Of a stretch of 25,971 nt of DNA, positions 1-6,650 are shown piece after piece. Positions within the stretch are counted from its first letter, which is position 1, and each line of letters begins with the position of its first letter. The stretch is from Bacillota bacterium (lineage in GTDB: Bacteria; Bacillota; Clostridia; Lachnospirales; Lachnospiraceae). The stretch covers positions 1-25,971 of the forward strand of contig JAEZKL010000150.1 in the NCBI GenBank assembly GCA_023415475.1, given 5' to 3'. The notes beneath the pieces were generated by a model that was not told the DNA's origin, searched no databases, and saw nothing but the letters and a program-made list of their open reading frames with translations. Made by a program: the position numbers and the translations under genes.

Positions 1-132
1 GGTTCTTCCATGGTTTGTTCAATTTCTCTGACTCTTAGACTCTTATTAGCCAGGTCAAAGTGAATCCCCCACTTCAATCAATGGCTTATCGTAAGTACTT
101 AATGTATATTTATACTGATCTAACTCAACCAC
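1..132 (-). CDS. prfB: Peptide chain release factor 2 (RF2), 5' end only, with programmed +1 frameshift
   Basis: RF2 recognises UGA and UAA stop codons and releases the finished peptide from the ribosome. Reading the minus strand from a GTG at 130-132 gives 25 codons beginning MVELDQYKYTL and ending EVGDSL, then an in-frame TGA at 55-57. Shifting +1 (CTT, skip T, GAC) continues as DLANKSLRVREIEQTMEEP, the conserved start of the RF2 coiled-coil domain. The stop is codon 26, the same codon position as in E. coli prfB. An AGAGGTG ribosome site lies just upstream of the GTG. The rest of the gene lies beyond the left edge. Position downstream of secA on the same strand is the usual secA-prfB order. 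The break is regulatory, not a pseudogene: RF2 autoregulates through this site. The identification is firm although only 44 codons are visible. Confidence 0.93.
54..72 (-). promoter_or_regulatory. prfB programmed +1 frameshift signal
   Basis: On the minus strand the slippery heptamer CTTTGAC is at 54-60, preceded by a Shine-Dalgarno-like GTGGGGG at 66-72. Five bases (ATTCA) separate the last G from CTT, whereas the E. coli site has three. The internal SD-like run and the TGA followed by C are the known stimulators of RF2 frameshifting. Confidence 0.9.
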
Positions 133-151
133 TAAATCACCTCTTTAATGT

Positions 152-180
152 ATTATATATTACTATTTATAAAATCTCAA
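152..180 (-). promoter_or_regulatory. Sigma-A type promoter of prfB
   Basis: On the minus strand, TTGAGA (175-180) is followed after 17 bp by TATAAT (152-157). The expected transcription start near 145 sits right at the AGAGGTG ribosome site, so the leader would be only about a dozen bases long. It indicates that prfB can be transcribed separately from secA. Confidence 0.72.
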
Positions 181-260
181 CATATTTTGCATATACATGC
201 AATATTTTTTTATTACAGTAAAATGAATTCATAAATAACCATAAATTGGACTAAATACAC

Positions 261-305
261 TATGCTTAACAAGTGAATTAGCGAGCCAGTTACTTGTTAA
301 GCATA
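261..305. repeat. Perfect 14-bp inverted repeat (AACAAG...ACTTGT family)
   Basis: TATGCTTAACAAGT (261-274) is exactly complementary to 292-305, with a 17-base loop. The core 268-299 matches a second palindrome at 8764-8795 in 27 of 32 ungapped positions. It lies downstream of secA and may also end or stabilise its transcript, although no T-run follows. Confidence 0.7.
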
Positions 306-310
306 TACAT

Positions 311-395
311 GAGGCTGTTTCAAAAGGCAAGTGTTAGCCAAGGGAAAGAATAATATGCATCCCATACCTAACAATAGACCTTATGTAACAGCCTC
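311..395. repeat. 85-bp segment bounded by GAGGCTGTT inverted repeats
   Basis: GAGGCTGTT at 311-319 is the exact complement of 387-395. The interval contains a small GGC...GCC stem but no coding sequence. It may be a weak secA terminator or a remnant of a small mobile repeat; no flanking target duplication is evident. Confidence 0.45.
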
Positions 396-414
396 CTGTT
401 ATTCAATTTATCCT

Positions 415-2988
415 TTATGCATTTCTGCCGCAGCAGTGTTTATATTTTCTTCCGCTTCCGCAAGGGCAGGGATCATTAGGCTGAACCTTCTTTGCAGAAC
501 GCTTGACAGGAGCATTTGCCACACTGTCATCACGGTTTGTACCGGTCACCTTCGCAACCTGCTCTCTCTCTACCTTCTGTTCAATACGAACATGAAGCAG
601 AGCCTTGATGGTATCCTCACGAATAGCAGAGGTCATGGCATCAAACATTTCATAGCCCTGGAACTTATATTCTACAATCGGCTGACGCTGGCCATAAGCC
701 TGCAAGCCGATACCCTGACGCAGCTGGTCCATATCATCAATATGATCCATCCATTTACGATCGATTACCTTGAGTAAAATAACACGCTCAATCTCTCTGA
801 TCTGTTCTGTCTCCGGGAATTCTGCTTCCTTCGCTTCATACAGCTTGACAGCCTCTTCCTTAAGCTGCTGCAAAAGATCGTTCTTATGCATACCGGCAAG
901 CTGTTTTCGGTCAAATTCTATCTTCGTCAACGGAATGATCGGTAGAAGAAGATCGTTCAATTCGTCCAGATCCCAATCCTCCGGAGCCTGGTCATCACTG
1001 ATGGTAGTGTTCACACATCCTTCAACCGTGTCCGTAATCATACGATAGATGGTATCGCGCATGCTCTCTCCATCCAAGACTCTCCGTCTTTCCTCGTAAA
1101 TGATTTCTCTCTGCTCGTTATTAACCTGATCATATTCCAACAGATTCTTTCTGATACCAAAGTTATTACTCTCAATTCTTTGTTGTGCTTTCTCAATAGC
1201 ATTGGTCAACATCTTATGCTCGATCTGCTCCCCTTCCTGCAGACCTAGAGAATTAAAGATTCCCATTAGTCTCTCAGAACCGAAGAGTCGCATAAGGTCG
1301 TCCTCTAACGAGATAAAGAAGCGGGATTCACCAGGGTCTCCCTGTCGGCCTGCACGACCACGCAACTGATTATCAATACGTCTTGCTTCATGACGCTCTG
1401 TACCGATGATCTTTAAGCCTCCGGCAGCAACTACGCCTTCCCCTAGCTTAATATCCGTACCACGTCCTGCCATATTGGTTGCAATCGTTACAGCACCAAG
1501 CTGTCCGGCATCTGCAACAATTTCCGCTTCCAACTCATGAAACTTGGCATTCAACACCTTATGGGGTACATTATGCTTCTTCAGTATCGCACTGATTTCC
1601 TCCGATGCTTCAATCGTTATCGTACCAACTAACACCGGCTGACCCTTTTTATTCGCAGCGATAATTTCGTTTATAATTGCGTTCAGTTTCTCTTTTCTGG
1701 TTTTATATACCGCATCCTGTAAATCTATACGGGCAATCGGAACATTGGTAGGAACCTCGATAACATCCATACCATAGATCTCACGGAACTCCTTCTCTTC
1801 TGTCAGAGCAGTACCGGTCATACCACATTTCTTCTTATATTTATTAAAGAAGTTCTGGAACGTAATTGTTGCAAGCGTCTTACTCTCTCTCTTAACCTTA
1901 ACATTTTCCTTCGCCTCAATCGCCTGATGCAGACCGTCACTATAACGTCTACCAGGCATAATACGTCCGGTGAACTCATCTACAATAAGAACCTCATCAT
2001 CCTTAACAACATAATCCTTGTCACGGAACATTAAATAATGAGCCCTGAGTGCTAGAATAATATTATGCTGAATCTCAAGATTCTCAGGATCCGCCAGATT
2101 CTCCAGGCTGAAGAAGCGTTCAACCTTCTTAACACCATCCTCGGTAAGATGAACATTCTTTTCTTTTTCATTTACAATGAAATCGCCTGTCTCTTCGATA
2201 TCTTCCTTCATGATGGCAGCCATCTTGGTGAGCTCAGCGCTCGCTGTTCCCTTCTTAAGCTGTCTCGCCAGGATATCGCAAACGCGGTAAAGTTCGGTTG
2301 ATTTGCCGCTCTGACCGGAGATAATAAGCGGTGTTCTCGCTTCATCGACTAAGATCGAGTCAACCTCATCGATAATCGCGTAATTAAGATCACGCTGAAC
2401 CAGCTGCTCTTTATAGATAACCATGTTGTCTCTCAGATAATCAAAGCCCAATTCATTATTGGTTGCATAGGTAATATCACAAGCATATGCAGCACGGCGC
2501 TCCTCTTTCTCCAGGCTGTTCAAAACAACACCAACCTTCAGTCCGAGGAATTCATGGATCCGACCCATCCACTCGGAGTCACGCTTTGCCAGGTAATCAT
2601 TAACGGTTACGACATGAACACCTTTGCCCTCTAATGCATTCAGATAGGACGGGAGTGTAGCCACCAGAGTCTTACCTTCACCGGTACGCATTTCCGTAAT
2701 ACGTCCCTGATGCAGAATAACACCACCGATCAGCTGAACGCGGAAATGTCTTAATCCGATTGCTCTCTTGGAAGCCTCCCTAACGGTAGCATAAGCTTCA
2801 ACTAATATATCATCCAGGGTCTCCCCATTCTTAAGTCTATTCTTAAATTCTGTCGTTTTTGCCTTTAATTCCTCATCTGTGAGCTTTACGTATTCTGGTT
2901 CCAGAGCTTCTATCTTATCTACGATTGGTATTACACGTTTTACTTCTCTCTCGCTGTGAGTACCAAATACTTTTTCTATTAATCCCAT
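415..2988 (-). CDS. secA: Preprotein translocase ATPase SecA
   Basis: SecA is the cytoplasmic motor that drives unfolded preproteins through SecYEG by ATP hydrolysis. The 857-residue product has the family length. It shows Walker A MRTGEGKT at residues 100-107, the second ATPase signature IIDEVDSILVDEARTP around 206-221, the MAGRGTDI motif of the second RecA fold, and a C-terminal zinc tail with CPCGSGRKYKHCC at about 841-853, which binds SecB or the ribosome. I start at the ATG at 2988 because AGGAG lies ten bases upstream and the protein then begins MGLIEKVFG. An in-frame TTG at 3027 has no ribosome site. The gene has its own promoter, stands alone behind the hpf terminator, and precedes prfB. 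Confidence 0.97.
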   Translation of the reverse strand: MGLIEKVFGTHSEREVKRVIPIVDKIEALEPEYVKLTDEELKAKTTEFKNRLKNGETLDDILVEAYATVREASKRAIGLRHFRVQLIGGVILHQGRITEMRTGEGKTLVATLPSYLNALEGKGVHVVTVNDYLAKRDSEWMGRIHEFLGLKVGVVLNSLEKEERRAAYACDITYATNNELGFDYLRDNMVIYKEQLVQRDLNYAIIDEVDSILVDEARTPLIISGQSGKSTELYRVCDILARQLKKGTASAELTKMAAIMKEDIEETGDFIVNEKEKNVHLTEDGVKKVERFFSLENLADPENLEIQHNIILALRAHYLMFRDKDYVVKDDEVLIVDEFTGRIMPGRRYSDGLHQAIEAKENVKVKRESKTLATITFQNFFNKYKKKCGMTGTALTEEKEFREIYGMDVIEVPTNVPIARIDLQDAVYKTRKEKLNAIINEIIAANKKGQPVLVGTITIEASEEISAILKKHNVPHKVLNAKFHELEAEIVADAGQLGAVTIATNMAGRGTDIKLGEGVVAAGGLKIIGTERHEARRIDNQLRGRAGRQGDPGESRFFISLEDDLMRLFGSERLMGIFNSLGLQEGEQIEHKMLTNAIEKAQQRIESNNFGIRKNLLEYDQVNNEQREIIYEERRRVLDGESMRDTIYRMITDTVEGCVNTTISDDQAPEDWDLDELNDLLLPIIPLTKIEFDRKQLAGMHKNDLLQQLKEEAVKLYEAKEAEFPETEQIREIERVILLKVIDRKWMDHIDDMDQLRQGIGLQAYGQRQPIVEYKFQGYEMFDAMTSAIREDTIKALLHVRIEQKVEREQVAKVTGTNRDDSVANAPVKRSAKKVQPNDPCPCGSGRKYKHCCGRNA

Positions 2989-3042
2989 TCCTTGTTCACT
3001 CCTGTACTGTTCCAAATTTGATCCCAAAATCGTTCAAATAGT

Positions 3043-3071
3043 ATTGTAACATTTACCTTGATACTATTCAA
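3043..3071 (-). promoter_or_regulatory. Sigma-A type promoter of secA
   Basis: On the minus strand TTGAAT (3066-3071), a 17-bp spacer and TACAAT (3043-3048) lie about 55 bp before the secA start. A TG precedes the -10 box by one base (extended -10). Confidence 0.6.
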
Positions 3072-3110
3072 CTTAATTTTAGCTCATGCCCATAAATTGC
3101 TATATATTAT

Positions 3111-3154
3111 AAAAGAAAGGAGCTGTTCCGGTCTTGCTCCGGAGGCAGCTCCTT
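3111..3154 (-). terminator. Intrinsic terminator of hpf
   Basis: AAGGAGCTG (3117-3125) pairs exactly with CAGCTCCTT (3146-3154). An inner TCCGG/CCGGA pair (3127-3131, 3139-3143) extends the stem. On the minus strand it is followed by TTTCTTTTA. It separates hpf from secA. Confidence 0.85.
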
Positions 3155-3178
3155 CAATTAGTCTTAACTATTTTCATC

Positions 3179-3706
3179 TTAATACTCAGGCTCAATAAGT
3201 CCGTAGGTATTACCTTTTCTCTTATACACCACGTTAACCTCATCGGTCTGTGCATTACGGAATACATAGAAGTTATGTCCCAAAAGCTCCATCTGTACAC
3301 ATGCCTCTTCTGCATCCATAGGCTTGATTGCAAAACGCTTTGTCTTTACAATCTTGATTGTGTCATCCTCATAATAATCGTCTTCCATAAATGCCTGATT
3401 AAAATTCGAGGAAGCTTGCTTGTGATCTATTAATTTATTCTTGTACTTCCTTAACTGGCGCTCAATTATCTCTTCCACCAGGTCTATGGATACGTACATA
3501 TCATTACTTACTTGCTCTGCTCTTATAATATTTCCTTTAACAGGTATTGTTACTTCGATTTTCTGTCTTTCTTTTTCTACGCTGAGTGTCACATGAATTT
3601 CAGTGTCAGGAGTAAAGTATCTCTCTAGTTTACCAATCTTTTCATATACAGCCGTCTTCAAGCCTTCAGTTACATCAATGTTCTTACCGCTGATAATATA
3701 ACGCAT
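3179..3706 (-). CDS. hpf: Ribosome hibernation promoting factor, long form
   Basis: Long-form HPF (YvyD family) binds the 30S subunit and dimerises 70S ribosomes into inactive 100S particles during slow growth. The 175-residue product has the N-terminal RaiA/HPF fold (about 1-100, beginning MRYIISGKNIDVT, with the typical YVSIDLVEEIIERQLRKYK helix). After a short acidic linker comes the C-terminal dimerisation domain (about 119-172), with IVKTKRFAIKPMDAEEA and the LLGHNFYVFRN segment. I choose the ATG at 3706, nine bases after AGGAG; the in-frame TTG three codons upstream overlaps that ribosome site. It has its own promoter and terminator. Position beside secA is common in Firmicutes. Confidence 0.95.
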   Translation of the reverse strand: MRYIISGKNIDVTEGLKTAVYEKIGKLERYFTPDTEIHVTLSVEKERQKIEVTIPVKGNIIRAEQVSNDMYVSIDLVEEIIERQLRKYKNKLIDHKQASSNFNQAFMEDDYYEDDTIKIVKTKRFAIKPMDAEEACVQMELLGHNFYVFRNAQTDEVNVVYKRKGNTYGLIEPEY

Positions 3707-3761
3707 AATGCCCAACTCCTTTTTACTTTCTTGTTAGCATTAACACTTCTATGCTATCCTT

Positions 3762-3790
3762 ATTATACCATATGCCAAAAGAAGTGACAA
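3762..3790 (-). promoter_or_regulatory. Sigma-A type promoter of hpf
   Basis: On the minus strand TTGTCA (3785-3790), 17 bp, then TATAAT (3762-3767), with TGG before the -10 box (extended -10). The leader contains a small TAGCAT/ATGCTA hairpin. Confidence 0.75.
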
Positions 3791-4366
3791 GCTACTAAAA
3801 ATATTATTACCCGGCTCACGAATACTATGAGCCCCAGGAAGTATATACCTTAGAATAATTGTAATAAACATAAATATTTGTATAATCTTTACTAATATGC
3901 CTAAATTATAGAATTTATAATCAAAAGCCTCTATTCGTTAAATATTGTCCGACAACTATATTGTCAAGTACAAAAATTTAAGTTTCTGTACCTATAAGAC
4001 GATTTATCATAAGTTACAAAACGCACTTTCGATATTGACACCATTTTCATGATTAGACACGAGTAGTTTCTGTATGTGGATAATGTGGATAAATCGGTGT
4101 ATAACTCCCGAATATTCAAAAATAAGGTTTCTTGACTGTGGATAACTTTTTGATAATTTGTGCAATCGCGCCTGCAGTTATCCATATATTACCATTTTTA
4201 AGTGATCATTTGTGCAAAATGTACATAACAGTGTTTGTCAATAGGAATTTCTGATAATTTTTTGTCACAATACAACTCAGAAAACGTTGCTTAAATTTAA
4301 TCAATTTAGAGGTTATTTATTTTGTTTCCGCTTTACACCGAGATAGGTCTTAAGGGAGTTCGTTAC
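3791..4366. other. Long AT-rich gene-free region around a DnaA-box cluster
   Basis: About 575 bp with no credible gene on either strand. A 73-codon frame at 3964-4185 (minus) has no ribosome site and no recognisable product. A TTGTCCGACAA near-palindrome lies around 3948-3958. The dominant signal is the DnaA-box cluster described separately, with AT-rich flanks on both sides. Confidence 0.55.
4075..4186. other. Cluster of four DnaA boxes
   Basis: TGTGGATAA, the exact complement of the DnaA box TTATCCACA, occurs at 4075-4083, immediately again at 4084-4092, and at 4137-4145. A one-mismatch box TTATCCATA in the opposite orientation lies at 4178-4186. A weaker TGTATAA match lies near 4098. Three perfect 9-mers within about 70 bp is far above chance. 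No dnaA or dnaN gene is present, so this may be a DnaA titration or regulatory site rather than the origin itself; I cannot exclude an origin. Confidence 0.68.
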
Positions 4367-4414
4367 AAAAAAGGCTTATACATAACGGGTATCTGTCCCA
4401 CTATGTATAAGCCT
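4367..4414 (-). terminator. Intrinsic terminator of the PilZ gene
   Basis: AGGCTTATACATA (4372-4384) pairs perfectly with 4402-4414, with a GGG/CCC pair inside the loop. On the minus strand the stem is followed by TTTTTTG. Confidence 0.88.
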
Positions 4415-4435
4415 CTTCTGCTATATTTGTTCCGG

Positions 4436-4831
4436 TTAACTCTCCGCATGCTCTTCTAGTTTGATCTCTTCTCCATTCAGCTTCTTCTCATACTTATCAA
4501 CCTTATCTGCCAGAAAAGGAGCAAGGCCAACAAATTCTGCTCCATAGACCTTATTATTGTTTTCTGTAATGTGAGCTCTTACGATCTGTAGCACAACACA
4601 GAAGAAATCCCCGTCACCCAGATTAATTCGTCCACGAAAATAAAATCCTAAAGGTAAGCTGTCCTCACCGATGAAGCCAATTCCGTTTCTGGAGATATCA
4701 AATACGGAAACAGATGCCTTCAAGTCCTTAATAACAATATAATCCTGCTTAAAAACCTCATCCACCTCCAAATGAAGTTCAATGGGAAGCCTTTTATACC
4801 TTCTCCGATCCTTTACCTCGTTATCCGTCAT
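4436..4831 (-). CDS. PilZ-domain c-di-GMP receptor protein
   Basis: A 131-residue, essentially single-domain PilZ protein. The two c-di-GMP contact motifs are visible: an arginine-rich RRRYKR at residues 9-14 (RxxxR) and DISRNGIGF near 45-53 (D/N-x-S-x-x-G). These are followed by the beta-barrel strands and a charged C-terminal helix. No output domain is fused, so it probably acts by binding a partner protein. The flagellar genes in the same window make a motility role plausible, but that is inference. AAGGAG precedes the ATG, and a sigma-A promoter and a strong terminator bracket the gene, so it is transcribed alone. Confidence 0.87.
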   Translation of the reverse strand: MTDNEVKDRRRYKRLPIELHLEVDEVFKQDYIVIKDLKASVSVFDISRNGIGFIGEDSLPLGFYFRGRINLGDGDFFCVVLQIVRAHITENNNKVYGAEFVGLAPFLADKVDKYEKKLNGEEIKLEEHAES

Positions 4832-4893
4832 ATCCCTCTCTCCTTATATGTATCTGGTTAATTGCCGTTCCCCATAACGATCTTAATAGGATA

Positions 4894-4922
4894 ATTCTAA
4901 CATACTTCTCATCATTTTCCAA
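4894..4922 (-). promoter_or_regulatory. Sigma-A type promoter of the PilZ gene
   Basis: On the minus strand TTGGAA (4917-4922), 17 bp, TAGAAT (4894-4899), with a TG one base before the -10 box. Confidence 0.65.
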
Positions 4923-4994
4923 TGAGATAATCAAATAAGCGATAATTCCGAGAGCAAAGTATCAACATGCCTACACTTGCCCGGAGGGCTTTTT

Positions 4995-5040
4995 ATTCAT
5001 GACAATAGAAAGTTTGCGAAGCGTACTTTCTATTGTATCA
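4995..5040. repeat. Palindromic repeat, copy A (GCGAAGC core)
   Basis: ACAATAGAAAGT (5002-5013) is perfectly complementary to 5025-5036, with an 11-base loop containing GCGAAGCG. Preceded by ATTCATG. The same unit recurs at 6452-6494 (inverted) and 8015-8067. Confidence 0.75.
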
Positions 5041-5061
5041 TAGGCGCAATTTCCTATGATT

Positions 5062-5094
5062 AAAAAACAGGACCCTCATCCTAAAGGGTCCTGT
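5062..5094 (-). terminator. Intrinsic terminator of the NlpC/P60 gene
   Basis: ACAGGACCCT (5067-5076) pairs exactly with 5085-5094 around an 8-base loop. On the minus strand it is followed by TTTTTTAA. Confidence 0.88.
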
Positions 5095-5104
5095 CCATTA
5101 TCTT

Positions 5105-6364
5105 TTAGTTAACAATTCTTCTTACACAATAGATATCTCTATATTTAACATTCGATCGAATAATACCCTGCCTTGAGTTCGCTGCATGTACAATCTTACC
5201 GTTACCGATATACATCGCCACATGGTTTACAGAACCTCGGCTATTGGCATAGAATACCAAATCACCCGGAAGCATGTCCGATTCACTTACCTTCTTACCC
5301 GCAGATGCTGCTTGATCACGGGATACTCTCGGTATATAATAACCAAAGTCTGCGTAAACGGCTTGTACAAAGCCGGAGCAATCTGCTCCCTTGGTTAAGC
5401 TTTCGCCTCCCCATACATATCGATTACCAACAAACTTTTGAGCATATTCAATAATTTCATTACGAAGCTCTGAGTGAGAGCCGGAATACGAAGGGCTATC
5501 ATTCTTGGAGTTATTGGAGCTACTGGTATTTTTGGAACCGGAATTATTGTTCTTCTTTTCCTCCGCAGCTTTTCTGGCCGCTTCCTCACGCTCCGCTTTC
5601 TCTTGTGCAAGCTTTGCCTTTCTCTCAGCCTCTGCTCTTTCTGCCTCTTGCTGCTCGCGAAGAATACGTTGTTCTTCCTCAACAGAAATAGCAAACTTAA
5701 ATTCCACTGTCATCTTTATGTAATCCTTGGATAGAAAGCCTGTGAAATCGGCGCCGGTTTCTTCATCCGAACCTAATACTATTTCAACCCACTCGCCATA
5801 GTCCTTCACAACCGGATAGGTCTCTCCTAGTGGAACTAGCGTTAATATTTCAGAGTCAACACTCATTTCTTTTCTAACTCGCAAGGTCTGTGTATCAACC
5901 GTTGCATACTGTGTTGCAAATTCATCTACCATGGCTTCGGCATCGCGTCCGATTGCCAGATAATTCGATGCTATGTATCCTTTCACATCACCGGATTGGA
6001 TCTTAACCCAATCTCCTTCTAAATATTCCAGAATATCTGCGGCGCAGCCACGATATAGCTTACCGACCACTTCGCTATCCGTAGAAGGCTCGCTTCTGAC
6101 ATTCACGTAATTATCCGCTATTGATACACCCAGATTAGCATAGGGCGATATAATCTCTGTTTTCAAAATATTGATTAAGGTCTTGTCGGCAGTTACGGTA
6201 TCTGCCTTCGTCGATGAATAATAATTATCTAATAGATAAGCAAAACCAGCCACACCCTGCTCGGTCGGAATAGTATCCGCCTTAACAGATGTAGCTGGAA
6301 TTGAAATATACAATGTAGCTGAAGCGATAAATATAGCTGTCCTCATAGCCTTCGCTTTTCTCAT
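5105..6364 (-). CDS. Secreted SH3b-NlpC/P60 peptidoglycan endopeptidase
   Basis: Predicted exported wall hydrolase of 419 residues that cleaves peptide stems of peptidoglycan. From the N-terminus: a signal peptide (about 1-30, basic MRKAKAMR then a hydrophobic stretch and AxA-type end), two bacterial SH3 domains (about 79-138 and 153-218), a charged E/A/K-rich coiled coil (about 227-270), a Ser/Asn-rich linker, and a C-terminal NlpC/P60 domain. The catalytic triad is readable as Cys329 (DCSGF), His381 (NHVAMYIG) and His393 (HAAN). I choose the ATG at 6364, nine bases after GGAGG; an in-frame TTG at 6370 is too close to that site. Monocistronic, with a perfect consensus promoter and a long leader. 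Confidence 0.93.
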   Translation of the reverse strand: MRKAKAMRTAIFIASATLYISIPATSVKADTIPTEQGVAGFAYLLDNYYSSTKADTVTADKTLINILKTEIISPYANLGVSIADNYVNVRSEPSTDSEVVGKLYRGCAADILEYLEGDWVKIQSGDVKGYIASNYLAIGRDAEAMVDEFATQYATVDTQTLRVRKEMSVDSEILTLVPLGETYPVVKDYGEWVEIVLGSDEETGADFTGFLSKDYIKMTVEFKFAISVEEEQRILREQQEAERAEAERKAKLAQEKAEREEAARKAAEEKKNNNSGSKNTSSSNNSKNDSPSYSGSHSELRNEIIEYAQKFVGNRYVWGGESLTKGADCSGFVQAVYADFGYYIPRVSRDQAASAGKKVSESDMLPGDLVFYANSRGSVNHVAMYIGNGKIVHAANSRQGIIRSNVKYRDIYCVRRIVN

Positions 6365-6451
6365 TCTCAATTACCTCCCGCGTAACAAAGCGCTCTAGGT
6401 GTCAATAAATCATCATTCCCAACAATGATTTACTCCATTGCCTTCTGTCCA

Positions 6452-6494
6452 ACGATAAAAAGCACGCTCCGCGAACTTTCTATAGTCATGAATA
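6452..6494. repeat. Palindromic repeat, copy C (inverted), in the NlpC/P60 leader
   Basis: Read on the minus strand it runs ATTCATGAC, then TATAGAAAG, GCGGAGCG and CTTTTTATCG, matching copies A and B base for base over most of its length. It lies inside the predicted 5' leader of the NlpC/P60 gene. Confidence 0.7.
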
Positions 6495-6540
6495 ATTAGT
6501 AATATTAATTATTACAAAATTATTAAATACGTTTGAGATA

Positions 6541-6569
6541 ATTATAACAAATGTGCCACAATGTGTCAA
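6541..6569 (-). promoter_or_regulatory. Perfect-consensus sigma-A promoter of the NlpC/P60 gene
   Basis: On the minus strand TTGACA (6564-6569), exactly 17 bp, then TATAAT (6541-6546) with a TG one base upstream (extended -10). Both hexamers match the consensus fully. It leaves a leader of about 170 bases that contains repeat copy C and a second hairpin (AAATCAT with ATGATTT, about 6407-6431). Confidence 0.85.
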
Positions 6570-6650
6570 TAATAAACAAATTAAAACGACATATAATTTC
6601 AAATAAGTGCCGAATTTTATTAAACTTCCTGTCCATTTCCCATATTCTGT

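Larger units (their letters stand above)
133..414. other. secA-prfB intergenic region, no gene seen
   Basis: This AT-rich stretch holds the prfB promoter. A small dyad (TTGCAT at 187-192, ATGCAA at 197-202) lies just upstream of the -35 box and could be an operator. Two larger inverted repeats (261-305 and 311-395) lie nearer the secA stop. I see no open reading frame with a ribosome site. Confidence 0.6.

Noticed and set aside
331..777. 148-codon plus-strand frame
   Set aside because: Shadow of secA on the opposite strand, with composition unlike a real protein.
2989..3027. Longer secA frame starting at TTG 3027
   Set aside because: No ribosome site, and it adds 13 residues not typical of SecA; the ATG at 2988 has AGGAG and the family N-terminus.
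3964..4185. 73-codon minus-strand frame in the gene-free region
   Set aside because: No SD sequence, no recognisable product, and it overlaps the DnaA-box cluster.
3791..4366. Calling the DnaA-box cluster the chromosomal origin
   Set aside because: No dnaA, dnaN or other origin neighbours in the window and no skew data; reported only as a DnaA-box cluster.
5395..5734. Frames on both strands inside the NlpC/P60 gene
   Set aside because: Low-complexity shadows produced by the E/A/K-rich coiled-coil coding sequence.
6365..6540. ydaO-type c-di-AMP riboswitch upstream of the NlpC/P60 gene
   Set aside because: Expected from family habit, but the conserved segments are not visible; only the repeat hairpin and a second stem are present.
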